Of a DNA stretch of 24,641 nt, positions 16,524-23,795 are shown piece by piece. The translations under genes were made by a program, and so were the position numbers. The notes beneath the pieces were generated by a model. It was not told the DNA's origin, made no database searches, and saw nothing but the letters and a program-made list of their open reading frames with translations. The DNA is taken from positions 1 through 24,641 of IMG/VR virus record IMGVR_UViG_3300010332_000111; one strand, 5' to 3'. The stretch is from a virus. The stretch's first letter is position 1, and each line of letters starts with the position of its first letter.

Positions 16524-16633
16524 ATGAAAAATACATTTACCCTTGGCTCTGAATACATCGAATTGGCGGCGTTTCAATTGCTAATTATTGCATGATGCAA
16601 ATGAAAAATACATTTACCCTTGGCTCAGAATAC
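16484..16633 (+). repeat. Imperfect tandem duplication across a gene boundary
   Basis: Bases 16484-16556 and 16561-16633 are direct copies offset by 77 bases. They cover the end of the preceding gene and the start of the next (ATGAAAAATACATTTACCCT in both). I count six differences. Four are silent third-position changes in the original frames, one turns GTG into ATG, and one removes the stop (TAA to CAA). The pattern suggests unequal recombination between related but diverged genomes rather than a fresh slippage. Confidence 0.9.
16524..16595 (+). pseudogene. Truncated 5' end of the attachment-domain gene (23 codons)
   Basis: The first repeat copy starts a frame MKNTFTLGSEY identical to the next gene's N-terminus, then runs into the duplicated tail of the previous gene and stops (ending LLIIA). 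Its TGA overlaps the ATG at 16592, so it may still be translated as a short coupling frame that hands ribosomes to the intact copy. It is a remnant left by the duplication rather than a functional protein gene. Confidence 0.7.
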
Positions 16634-17245
16634 GGCCATATCCCAGGCCCTCCGGTCAACGAAGATTACACAATCCTAGTAGAGGTTCAATCCTCAGAAA
16701 ACGGAATTGTTACGGGTAAGAAACTATGGGATGCTTCGCAGAATCCTAAGTTATTCTACGCGAAGCTCTTGTGGTATGGGCGAAATGGCGATCCTCCGGA
16801 TGGGATTCTTAAGGCCGGCCAAATTGCGCTGTTCCACCGGTGTGGAGACTTCAATTCCCAGGGGACTGAAGGGCCTGAGCGCCATGTTGAGGCCGCTGAA
16901 AAGTATTCTTGGGTATGCTTCGCCCATGCGCAGTTGATTTTCGTTGAGGATTTAGGCGAGAGCTTAGGCCGAGAGGTGGCTTTCGACGAAACAGGTCAAA
17001 AACAAGTGCCTGCAGGCTCAGAGACGTTAAATTTGAAATTTATTGATACTACCTATTATGGCAGCCCGTCGAAAGCCGGGCGAATATACCTGGCCCAGCG
17101 AATTGAGGGCACTCCTAGCTATTATCTCTGCTTCGTGCCGGGCTACGGCGACGAAGCGGACAGCTTTTCGGTCACTGTGGGCTCAGACACCTTAGAAATT
17201 AAGGTGGACGGGGCAGGAAACGTCTTAGATTTTACGGTGTCCTGA
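16601..17245 (+). CDS. Attachment-domain protein, single-domain paralog
   Basis: 214 residues from the ATG that matches its paralog's start (in-frame ATGs at 16592 and 16595 add three residues). It is homologous end to end to residues 1-184 of the next protein. Both begin MKNTFT(L/V)GS(E/Q)YGHIPGPPVNEDY, both have a KLWD segment near 40, then K(A/T)GRIY, a PGY motif and a closing GNV(L/V)(D/E)F. The shared domain is beta-rich and probably fixes these proteins to the tail tip or forms a fibre base. The sequence ends here without an adhesin, so the protein may be an adaptor or a family member that lost its tip. The next gene starts within its stop (TGATG). Confidence 0.65.
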   Translation: MKNTFTLGSEYGHIPGPPVNEDYTILVEVQSSENGIVTGKKLWDASQNPKLFYAKLLWYGRNGDPPDGILKAGQIALFHRCGDFNSQGTEGPERHVEAAEKYSWVCFAHAQLIFVEDLGESLGREVAFDETGQKQVPAGSETLNLKFIDTTYYGSPSKAGRIYLAQRIEGTPSYYLCFVPGYGDEADSFSVTVGSDTLEIKVDGAGNVLDFTVS

Positions 17246-18726
17246 TGAAAAACACTTTCACTGTGGGTTCCCAATACGGCCATATCCCAGGGCCTCCGGT
17301 CAATGAGGATTACGCGATACTGATCGAGGTATCAAGCGCTAACAGCAGTTACGTTAAAGGCTATAAGCTATGGGACGTAGACAATTCATCGGAATTTATC
17401 GCTGAGAACAAACTTGGCAAAATCCCGGAAGTGGGAAGTAAAGTAATTTTCCATAGGACACCAAGCGGTTGGATATGCTTCCCTGAGAATACCCTCTGTT
17501 ATGTAGTAGATACGGGCGATTCAGGCGGCAATCGCGTCGGAAAACGGGGGAAATTTGATGCGTTTGGTAACTTCGTTACAATAGGCGATAATGTGCCGCT
17601 GGTGCCCTTTGACGCCAATTATCACCAAAATCAACCCCCTTGGAAGACCGGTAGAATCTATGCGGGCGTTGATTTTGGTAGCAAAGTATATGTGTATCTC
17701 CCAGGATACAGTGAAATCGTTGAATACAAAGGAATTACGCTCTCAGGCACTGATATTTCCTTGGCTCTGGATTACCAAGGAAACGTGGTTGAGTTCTTCC
17801 AGATATTTAATGATTTTTGGGAATATGATGGCCTAAACAACACTTGGACGCAATTGGCCTCTGGGCCACCAGCCCGTTGGGGGCACGTTAGTTGTTGGGT
17901 CACAAGCGGGCCGGTATACGTATTTGGGGGGTACGACAAAAACGGAAATAAGTTAAACGATCTTTGGAGATGGTCAACTTCAGGCGGCTGGGTTCAACTC
18001 GCCGACGCGCCTAAAAGGATGGCCGATTTTGGATGGTCTTGCGACGAATACCAAGGGGATACCTTGATGTCCTTTTGGGGGAGCACAGGCGAGTACCTAA
18101 TATATGGGCCAAACGATGATATCTGGTGCGAAGGAACTTCGCATCCTATTCAATCAAAATCGTGTTTCGGTGGATATGGATATTTTGCTTCGGGGAACGA
18201 AATCCGATATGACTTTATTGTGCCCTGGCAACCAATTACTTCAACACCAGGAGGGTGGCATTCGTATTACTATAATGATAGCACCGGAGAAACGGGCTGG
18301 CGGCAAGACCTATACTCCTTGGGCGGCGACCCTATCCCTGTCTACCGAAATGCCTTTTCCAAAAATGGGCGATATTGGATCGGAGGCAAAAAGCTGAACG
18401 ATGACTCGGTATGCGCCCAGATATATCTATTAGGTGATACCACAACCACAGGGACATTCTATACTGATTTGCCAACACCCGTATGGGGCGCGGCCTGCGA
18501 TCGGTTGGACATAGACGGGAACGAGTACGTTTTGATATTCGGAGGTGTAGACGGTAACGGAAATTTGCACGATGAGACGCTTTTCTTTTCGCCTAATTAC
18601 GATGCCGTCGTTGATATGGCACCCTCCTCAGCACCTGCAGCCCGCTGGGGTCACACTATCACTAATACGATTGTGATTTCGACTAACAGCTATCTGTTGT
18701 ACCTGTTCGGTGGGAGAGGAAAATAA
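17245..18726 (+). CDS. Attachment-domain protein with kelch-type beta-propeller tip
   Basis: 493 residues in two parts. Residues 1-184 are the same domain as the preceding 214-residue protein. Residues 185-493 are a kelch-like propeller: repeats include NDFWEYDGLNNTWTQL, then RWGHVSCWV with VYVFGGYDKNGNKLNDLWRW, VLIFGGVDGNGNLHDETLFF, and finally ARWGHT with LLYLFGGRGK. The chain starts with outer strands and ends with inner strands of a blade, so the termini probably close the ring ('velcro'). About five blades are seen, the middle ones degenerate. Propellers often bind glycans or proteins, so this is a candidate receptor-binding protein. It is coupled to both neighbours (TGATG, TAATG). Confidence 0.68.
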   Translation: MKNTFTVGSQYGHIPGPPVNEDYAILIEVSSANSSYVKGYKLWDVDNSSEFIAENKLGKIPEVGSKVIFHRTPSGWICFPENTLCYVVDTGDSGGNRVGKRGKFDAFGNFVTIGDNVPLVPFDANYHQNQPPWKTGRIYAGVDFGSKVYVYLPGYSEIVEYKGITLSGTDISLALDYQGNVVEFFQIFNDFWEYDGLNNTWTQLASGPPARWGHVSCWVTSGPVYVFGGYDKNGNKLNDLWRWSTSGGWVQLADAPKRMADFGWSCDEYQGDTLMSFWGSTGEYLIYGPNDDIWCEGTSHPIQSKSCFGGYGYFASGNEIRYDFIVPWQPITSTPGGWHSYYYNDSTGETGWRQDLYSLGGDPIPVYRNAFSKNGRYWIGGKKLNDDSVCAQIYLLGDTTTTGTFYTDLPTPVWGAACDRLDIDGNEYVLIFGGVDGNGNLHDETLFFSPNYDAVVDMAPSSAPAARWGHTITNTIVISTNSYLLYLFGGRGK

Positions 18727-19286
18727 TGGATTTTACCGGCTTTCGAGGGAACGTATCGGAGATGATAATTGATTTCCGGGGGGATATTGACGAAGAGACT
18801 CTCCGAGAATATCTCGGTCAGATCATATTTTGGCGAGATGAGAACGGACGGAACTACGTTAGCGTAGACATGGATCGCTCTGAAGCTATCCAGCTAATCA
18901 ATCAGGCCCTATTGAAACGAAAGGAGAAAAAAGTGGGAGACTTCACATTCCAAGAGGTAATGGCCCGTGAGATCATGGCTAAACTCAAAGAGGCCGAAGG
19001 CCAGCTTTTGGCCAAAATTAACGAAATGGAGACCCAAGTCAAGAAGCGAATCGCTCAAATGGAAGTCGCTGCCGCAGCAAGCGAGCAAAAGATTAAAGAG
19101 GTTGCGGACGAATTCCAGGCGGCAGCCCAAAAGCGGCTGGATTCTATAGCCCCTCGCATTGACAAGCTTGAAAAGGCCAGCAATACCCGTTTGGAAGCCC
19201 TGGAGCTATGGAGAAACGAAATAGAACGACGCAAGCGTGAATCGCTAAAGCTCTTAGGGGAAATACTGAAAAACCTAGGGGGGTAA
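18726..19286 (+). CDS. Coiled-coil protein of the tail/accessory border
   Basis: 186 residues, starting in TAATG overlap with the propeller gene. The first ~70 residues form a small alpha/beta domain (MIIDFRGDIDEETLREYLGQIIFW). Residues about 78-170 are a long charged helix with heptad character (KLKEAEGQLLAKINEMETQVKKRIAQ and onward), so a coiled-coil oligomer is likely. No enzyme motif, signal peptide or membrane helix. It could be a fibre chaperone, a trimerising fibre stem or a structural link to the genes after it. I do not recognise the family. Confidence 0.55.
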   Translation: MDFTGFRGNVSEMIIDFRGDIDEETLREYLGQIIFWRDENGRNYVSVDMDRSEAIQLINQALLKRKEKKVGDFTFQEVMAREIMAKLKEAEGQLLAKINEMETQVKKRIAQMEVAAAASEQKIKEVADEFQAAAQKRLDSIAPRIDKLEKASNTRLEALELWRNEIERRKRESLKLLGEILKNLGG

Positions 19287-19288
19287 GC

Positions 19289-19831
19289 ATGGAGAAAAAA
19301 AAAGAAGATGAATTCACTATGTCGGATGACGAAATTACCGACCAAGACCCAGGCGAACGTACCTATATCGTAGACTCTCGGCTATCCGACGAACAAGCCG
19401 TTGAGCGGATAATTGAATATGAGAGCCAGGTCAAACTCACTGAGACTACCCCTGAGCAGCGAAAGGCGGCGAAAGCCGTCAAGATAGAAAACCGTGGATT
19501 TTTCGTAACAACCCGCGATATAACAATAAACGTCGCAAAATCAACAGCCTTGGGCACTGCCAAGGGTGCTGTCAAAACGGTAGAAAATTTTGACGCCCTT
19601 CTAGGTGCGCTTTCCTACGGAATACTTGCCCATGCCTGGGAATGCTGGAGGGGAAATAATTATTTCGATGCCGCGATTTTCGGTCTCATAGGCGTTCTCT
19701 TGGTGATTGCCAAGCACAGGCTACCACCGGGCGGTTGGATTTCATTTCTGCGAAAACCAGTAATTGAAATGAAAAACGACGTGAGGCGGCTTGCAGTAGA
19801 CCTCTATAGTACTATTTCAGGGAAACATTGA
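19289..19831 (+). CDS. Two-helix membrane protein (holin or exclusion candidate)
   Basis: 180 residues. The first ~100 are charged and soluble, then two hydrophobic segments follow at about 102-120 (DALLGALSYGILAHAWECW) and 125-141 (YFDAAIFGLIGVLLVIA), separated by RGNN and followed by KHR. The last ~40 residues are soluble. The topology is compatible with a hairpin in the inner membrane with both ends inside. Holins have two or three such helices, but a 100-residue N-terminal domain is long for one, and no endolysin gene is found nearby. The gene has a GGGGGG-type Shine-Dalgarno and overlaps the kinase start (TGATG), so a role with the kinase is equally possible. Confidence 0.5.
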   Translation: MEKKKEDEFTMSDDEITDQDPGERTYIVDSRLSDEQAVERIIEYESQVKLTETTPEQRKAAKAVKIENRGFFVTTRDITINVAKSTALGTAKGAVKTVENFDALLGALSYGILAHAWECWRGNNYFDAAIFGLIGVLLVIAKHRLPPGGWISFLRKPVIEMKNDVRRLAVDLYSTISGKH

Positions 19832-21015
19832 TGGATAAATACACCTGGCACTTAGTACAGATTGCCAGGCTCAATAATAAAACGCTATTAGAATCGAATA
19901 GCGATATTGAATCACCGATAAGGGCCTGGGGTCGAGAGCTTATAAAAAGCGTATCGCCACCTCGTAATCCCAAGGGGGAAGATACTCCGGGAGCAGACCG
20001 ACGGTACGTATTTCGTCACTTCACGTATATTTCCCGAAGTTCTTTAATCTGCGTGGCTTACGACTATCAGCGAAAAGACGACGTTGTTTTCAAATTTTGC
20101 CTTCCGGCGGATCCACCCGCACAAGAGAAGAAGAAAAAGAAAACAACGTTCGTTAAGGCCCGGGAGTATGTGTTGAACGTCTATCGTGAGGGGCTGTCAA
20201 AGGCGAAACCTCATAAAAACGAAGACACCGAGCGATTCAAACGAGGGGTGCTAATCCAGCAGCAGCTACACGAAAAAATAAGAAAAAAGGGGCTCACAGA
20301 GCTATATGTGCCTGCGATATACGACTTCGTTCCTGGCGGAATTGAATATAAAAACCAGCTGTATTGCATTATGGAACTTATTGACGGACAAGGACTTATA
20401 GAATATTGCCGAGATCGAACAGACCAAGAGGTGATAGAACTGTTGTACTTGATTGCGCGGGGGCTAGAGAATATAGTTCATCGTTTTAACGTGGTGCATA
20501 GCGATATCAAGCCCGCAAACATTCTAGTATTGAACAAACGCCCAGTTCTCTTGGATTTCGGAATCTCAAGGGTGTGCCAACATGCGGAGCTAACTTCCCC
20601 GTCAACGCGTGGCCTAGGAACCCCTGCTTATTCGCCTGCCGAACAACTTGAGAATCCGCTGCAGCGGAGCTTTCGAGATGATATATTTGCGCTAGGCCGA
20701 ACATTCTGGGCCATGTGGGCCAGGCGGGAGCCAGACCTCAGTGACATTGTGATCGAAATAGGCTCCGATGGACGCGAAAAGTACTCAGATGAATCAACCC
20801 AGGCAGCTTTGCGCGCCAAATTCCCCTCGAATATTTTTCCACCCGAAGAACGCGAAATATTCGAGCGCGCTCATAACGCTAATCCAGCACTCAGATATGC
20901 GGACATCAGCGAGTTTAGACGAGATGTCGAATTGTTGAAACTTAAGAAATACAATACTTCCAGCGGAATCAACTGGATTCCCTATCTAACTAAATTAATG
21001 GAGATATGGCAATGA
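19831..21015 (+). CDS. Hanks-type Ser/Thr protein kinase, phage-encoded, divergent N-lobe
   Basis: 394 residues (ATG in TGATG overlap). The C-lobe is canonical: catalytic loop HSDIKPAN at 223-230 (Asp225, Lys227, Asn230), DFG at 242-244, activation-segment end GTPAYSPAEQ at 263-272 (the APE-like motif), FRDDIFALGR at 281-290, and a closing RYADISEFRRDVELL helix. In the N-lobe VVFKF (Lys88) fits the ATP-binding lysine. The preceding strand-turn (ISRSSLICVAYD) lacks a Gly-rich loop, and where the alphaC Glu is expected I read RFKRGVLI (Gly139). A 30-residue basic insert (EKKKKKTTF) follows Lys88. Phage kinases are known to modify host proteins or block other phages (Stk2 in staphylococci). Substrates are unknown; the neighbours are membrane and lipoproteins. 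Confidence 0.88.
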   Translation: MDKYTWHLVQIARLNNKTLLESNSDIESPIRAWGRELIKSVSPPRNPKGEDTPGADRRYVFRHFTYISRSSLICVAYDYQRKDDVVFKFCLPADPPAQEKKKKKTTFVKAREYVLNVYREGLSKAKPHKNEDTERFKRGVLIQQQLHEKIRKKGLTELYVPAIYDFVPGGIEYKNQLYCIMELIDGQGLIEYCRDRTDQEVIELLYLIARGLENIVHRFNVVHSDIKPANILVLNKRPVLLDFGISRVCQHAELTSPSTRGLGTPAYSPAEQLENPLQRSFRDDIFALGRTFWAMWARREPDLSDIVIEIGSDGREKYSDESTQAALRAKFPSNIFPPEEREIFERAHNANPALRYADISEFRRDVELLKLKKYNTSSGINWIPYLTKLMEIWQ

Positions 21016-21320
21016 ACAGACTTATTTTTTCCCTTCTTTTCTTCATTCTTATTGGTTGCGCCGGGCGGCATTGCATCGGCGTTGATGGCTCCTATAAAGG
21101 AGTTGATGGACAAATCGAATATTGTTTCGACCTCGAAAATTCAAAAAAATCAGGCGTTCCAACCTTTAGAAACGGGGAGAGTCATTTACTTTTTGGTCTA
21201 GAACCCGGATTTCTTGAGGATATAGAGGATGCACTTCGGGGTGTTTCTGTAAAGGAAAAATCGCAAATTCATATTGTGAAAAGGCTTAAGGCTATAATAG
21301 AAGAAAGGAAAAAAAGATGA
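21012..21320 (+). CDS. Small lipoprotein
   Basis: 102 residues from the ATG at 21012, which has GGAG 8 bases upstream and overlaps the kinase stop by ATGA. The ATG at 21006 has the same site only 2 bases away and is unlikely. The N-terminus is a lipoprotein signal: MNR, a hydrophobic LIFSLLFFILIG stretch, then Cys in the lipobox (LIGC). The mature part starts AGRHCIGVDGSYKGVDG and ends in a charged helix (LKAIIEERKKR). Phage lipoproteins serve as outer-membrane spanin subunits or in superinfection exclusion. Nothing in the sequence decides between these. Confidence 0.6.
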   Translation: MNRLIFSLLFFILIGCAGRHCIGVDGSYKGVDGQIEYCFDLENSKKSGVPTFRNGESHLLFGLEPGFLEDIEDALRGVSVKEKSQIHIVKRLKAIIEERKKR

Positions 21321-21829
21321 GCTGGGGATCAATCACTGGTGGAACGGACTTTACGGGCAAGACTACAGATGATCTTGCCGAAGGCAGCACGAATAAATAC
21401 CTGGATTATCCTGATCAGGCAACGTGTTGGCATGACGAGGCCCAAGTCGAATCAGGAAACGCGCTATCTCGACTTGTGGATTCAACACAAGCTTATGGGG
21501 TTCAGGTGCGTCAGTCACCCCCCGCCAATGGCGATAAATTTAAACAGCAGGTTTTTCTGAAAGCAGGCACGTATGAGTTTCACGTGTTAGGGTACGAATC
21601 AACTGATCGCGGCATGATTGACTGGTCGCTTGACGGCACCAATTTCGCAACAGGGCAAGACTGGTATGATTCGTCATCGGCCGCTAACGTAGAAAAGACG
21701 GTGACTGGCATCACCGTATCTACGAGTGGGTATCACACACTCCAAGGAACGATTAATGGGAAGAACGCCTCTTCGAGTGATTACATGATGAGCCTTACGA
21801 AGTATTGGTTTATAAGGACAGGGGCATGA
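21317..21829 (+). CDS. Beta-rich virion or surface protein, unrecognised
   Basis: 170 residues without signal peptide, Gly/Ser/Thr/Asp-rich. Strand patterns such as QQVFLKAGTYEFHVLGYES, then DWSLDGTNFATG, then GYHTLQGTINGKN, suggest a small jelly-roll domain with the typical 'aGtY.f.v.g' and 'g.h.l' strands of phage fibre tips and carbohydrate-binding modules. It overlaps both neighbours by ATGA. It may be a virion ligand-binding protein or a fibre tip encoded apart from its stem. The start is set by an AAGGA site 6 bases upstream. Confidence 0.5.
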   Translation: MSWGSITGGTDFTGKTTDDLAEGSTNKYLDYPDQATCWHDEAQVESGNALSRLVDSTQAYGVQVRQSPPANGDKFKQQVFLKAGTYEFHVLGYESTDRGMIDWSLDGTNFATGQDWYDSSSAANVEKTVTGITVSTSGYHTLQGTINGKNASSSDYMMSLTKYWFIRTGA

Positions 21830-22782
21830 AATACTTGATTTTATTGAGTTGTGCGCTGTTGGTGGGTTGCCCAAAAGAGAGCAACTCACCATTAATGAAA
21901 ACTTGGAAATCTCGTGTCATGTATGCTTCCGTCGAAAACCAAGGAAAGCACTATATTATAGGCGGTTGGGACGGCAAAAACCTCTATAATGGCGTTTGGA
22001 CGTATAGTGATAGTGGACTGAAATATATTGGCCAGGCTCCCTGGGAGCCACGTTGTTATTTTTGCGCCGTCTCATTTCACGAGGAAATCTATATCTTTGG
22101 GGGCTATCACTACGGAGAGCCTAGTCACGTATATGGTGACATTTGGAAATCAAAGGATGGCGCGGTCTGGGAACTCCTCACAACCAACCCCAGCTGGGAA
22201 GCTAGGGAACACTACGGTGTTGTTGTATTCAATGATAAGATTTTCCTTTTTGGCGGGGTGACATATCTCAACCCGGTACCACCAAATAGCTTACGCGCCT
22301 TTAGTGATGTGTGGTGTAGTGACGATGGACTCAATTGGACATGCGTCAATTTCCGTGCGCCCTGGGGTGAGCGGCGCGGCTTCAGTTTTGGAGTGAAAGC
22401 AGGATACATCTGGCTCTGGGGTGGATGGGATTCGGCCGATAATTTATATAACGACGTGTGGAAATCCAAAGATGGCGCAACCTGGGAGCTGGTTGCTAAT
22501 ACGACCCCTTGGCGGCCACGCGGCAATTGCTACGGTTGTGTATGGCAAGACAAACTATGGGTATTCGGCGGATGCGTGTCAAAAGACGTGGAAACCTGTA
22601 ATGACGTGTGGTGCAGCGAGGACGGGATAATTTGGGAGAGAAAAGAAGACATGCCTGTTGCCCTGGCGGGTCAGAATCCTATTATTTATCCCGATAAGAT
22701 AGTGATTATTGGCGGGTTCTCATATGTGCCGGAAACAGTCTTTTATGATGACTGTTTTGTTTATGATGGTAGGTGGAGATAA
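21826..22782 (+). CDS. Kelch-repeat (beta-propeller) lipoprotein
   Basis: 318 residues from the ATG overlapping the previous stop. The N-terminus is a lipoprotein signal (MKYLILLSCALLVGC, lipobox LVGC at Cys15). Six kelch-type repeats of about 45-52 residues follow, with inner strands IIGGWDG, YIFGGYH, FLFGGV, WLWGGWD, WVFGGC and VIIGG. Most are followed by a DVW or DIW outer strand and KSKDG/CSEDG turns, and several are joined by PWEPR/SWEAR/PWRPR linkers. The protein should be a six-bladed propeller held at a membrane outside the cytoplasm. It is the last gene of the coupled run, ending beside a terminator. It may remodel the host surface, for example as a receptor mask or exclusion factor. 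Confidence 0.72.
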   Translation: MKYLILLSCALLVGCPKESNSPLMKTWKSRVMYASVENQGKHYIIGGWDGKNLYNGVWTYSDSGLKYIGQAPWEPRCYFCAVSFHEEIYIFGGYHYGEPSHVYGDIWKSKDGAVWELLTTNPSWEAREHYGVVVFNDKIFLFGGVTYLNPVPPNSLRAFSDVWCSDDGLNWTCVNFRAPWGERRGFSFGVKAGYIWLWGGWDSADNLYNDVWKSKDGATWELVANTTPWRPRGNCYGCVWQDKLWVFGGCVSKDVETCNDVWCSEDGIIWERKEDMPVALAGQNPIIYPDKIVIIGGFSYVPETVFYDDCFVYDGRWR

Positions 22783-22786
22783 AAGC

Positions 22787-22807
22787 CGCCTCGTTCAATA
22801 CGAGGCG
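22787..22807. terminator. Bidirectional terminator between converging units
   Basis: CGCCTCGT (22787-22794) and ACGAGGCG (22800-22807) form a perfect 8-base stem with a 5-base loop, 5 bases after the kelch gene stop. On the - strand the stem is followed by GCTTTTAT, a good U-run for the antirepressor unit. On the + strand a T-rich stretch begins only about 12 bases later, so termination in that direction is weaker. Confidence 0.6.
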
Positions 22808-22831
22808 ACGGGTTTGCTCTTTTTAACAAAA

Positions 22832-23632
22832 TCAGCTATCAGCCTTTATTTGATCCAATACGCTCTCACACCATTTGATTTGCTGAATTGGCGTAAGCTT
22901 CTCTTTACCCGAAGGCCTTTTGGGTAACTTTACGTCCAAATAACGGCCCCATTTTTTCCCTTCTTCGGTCAAGCGCCATTGCTTGTCAACCTTATACTGG
23001 AGTCCATCTTCCGCCAGTAAAAGATTAACTTTTTGGGCACTTAAACCCCCAAGCTCTCTACCTAATTCAGTAGGAGTTAGCAACCGTTCTTGGGTGGTAG
23101 AAATCAGTGCCGTCGCACCAAAGGTTTCCAAAATGTCTATACCAAGAAGCTTTTCTATGGCATTTGATGCCGCTATCTTAGCATGAGCTCCCTCAAAACC
23201 AAGAAGCTCCGCAACCTTTATCGCTCCATCATAGATCGGAGCAAGTTTGGGCAGCTCATCCAAGCCTATTCTTCCAACATCCCCTGGTACACTGTAACGG
23301 CCTGTTTTTCTAATGGAAGGCAAAACCTCGGAAGTCACCCATTTGCGGAAAGCTTTCGCTTCTGGCTTGGTGGATTTAATGATTGCATGATAAAGGCCAG
23401 ACTCGTTGATGATGACGTAAGTCCTTGCGCCACCGCGACTTTTTGAAACCAACGCTGCGTTGGTTTCAAGTTTTTGCTGTTCGTCGTCATCCAATAATTT
23501 TGTCATAGCCCATGTTTCGCTATATCCCAAAATCGCAGCAATATCCTTGGCAACAAACCAGGGCTCGCCCTCGCGGTCAACGACCCTTATCTCACCAAAG
23601 TCTTGGTTGACAAAAATCTGCAAATTATCCAT
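22832..23632 (-). CDS. BRO-type phage antirepressor, with winged-helix-like C-terminus
   Basis: 266 residues on the - strand. Residues 1-111 are a BRO-N domain: FGEIRVVDREGEPWFVAKDIA, the ILGYSE turn, GGARTYVIINESGLYHAIIKS, then AFRKWVTSEVLPSIRKTG. After that comes a helical region (about 125-165) and a C-terminal DNA-binding-like part LLTPTELGRELGGLSAQKVN ... GLQYKVDKQWRLTEEGKKWGR seen in other phage regulators. BRO proteins of phages act as antirepressors or transcription regulators. AGGAG lies 6 bases before the ATG. Upstream is a structured leader with its own promoter (23764-23792). Its first ~20 residues are nearly identical to the next gene's, and the C-termini are unrelated. Confidence 0.85.
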   Translation of the reverse strand: MDNLQIFVNQDFGEIRVVDREGEPWFVAKDIAAILGYSETWAMTKLLDDDEQQKLETNAALVSKSRGGARTYVIINESGLYHAIIKSTKPEAKAFRKWVTSEVLPSIRKTGRYSVPGDVGRIGLDELPKLAPIYDGAIKVAELLGFEGAHAKIAASNAIEKLLGIDILETFGATALISTTQERLLTPTELGRELGGLSAQKVNLLLAEDGLQYKVDKQWRLTEEGKKWGRYLDVKLPKRPSGKEKLTPIQQIKWCESVLDQIKADS

Positions 23633-23635
23633 ATA

Positions 23636-23757
23636 TTACTCCTAATAAAAAAAGCCGGTGTCTGCCATCCCCAGGTGAGAATTGCCGCAAACCAAGGCTC
23701 AGGAAATGGCAGGCATCGGCTTTTTTCAGTTTGCTATTGGCTTCTCACGGCCAACAC
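23636..23757 (-). ncRNA. Structured leader RNA with terminator and pseudoknot potential, copy 1
   Basis: On the - strand, from the predicted start near 23757 to the Shine-Dalgarno at 23639-23643. A long hairpin pairs 23706-23726 with 23648-23668 (21 positions, two A-C mismatches) and is followed by seven U (23653-23647), which makes an intrinsic terminator just before the ribosome site. Near the RNA 5' end GTGAGAA (23742-23748) is complementary to TTCTCAC (23675-23681), and GCAAAC (23729-23734) to GTTTGC (23687-23692), both inside the hairpin loop. A GCC/GGC pair lies between them. These pairings cross the terminator stem. The loop core GAGCCTTGG and the following CACCTGGG are the same in copy 2. 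It could act in cis as an attenuator or in trans as a short RNA. Confidence 0.72.
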
Positions 23758-23763
23758 ATATAT

Positions 23764-23792
23764 AGTATAACAACATCTTTAGTAAATGTCAA
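23764..23792 (-). promoter_or_regulatory. Near-consensus sigma70 promoter for leader RNA and antirepressor
   Basis: On the - strand TTGACA (23787-23792) and TATACT (23764-23769) are separated by exactly 17 bases. The expected start lies about 7 bases downstream, close to 23757. The -35 box begins 3 bases after the stop of the second antirepressor gene. It fixes the orientation of the leader and gives the short antirepressor unit its own strong transcription. Confidence 0.85.
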
Positions 23793-23795
23793 GTC

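Noticed and set aside
21012-21320. Firm assignment of the small lipoprotein as an outer-membrane spanin
   Set aside because: No inner-membrane spanin, endolysin or nested partner frame was found.
22983-23645. Several + strand open frames across the first antirepressor gene
   Set aside because: They are shadows of a gene with a clear BRO-N domain, promoter and ribosome site on the - strand.
23648-23726. Leader hairpin of copy 1 acting on the + strand
   Set aside because: The + strand stem is slightly better paired (G-U in place of A-C) and also ends in six T, but no + strand gene or promoter lies near it, and copy 2 pairs better on the - strand, where copy 1's promoter also is.
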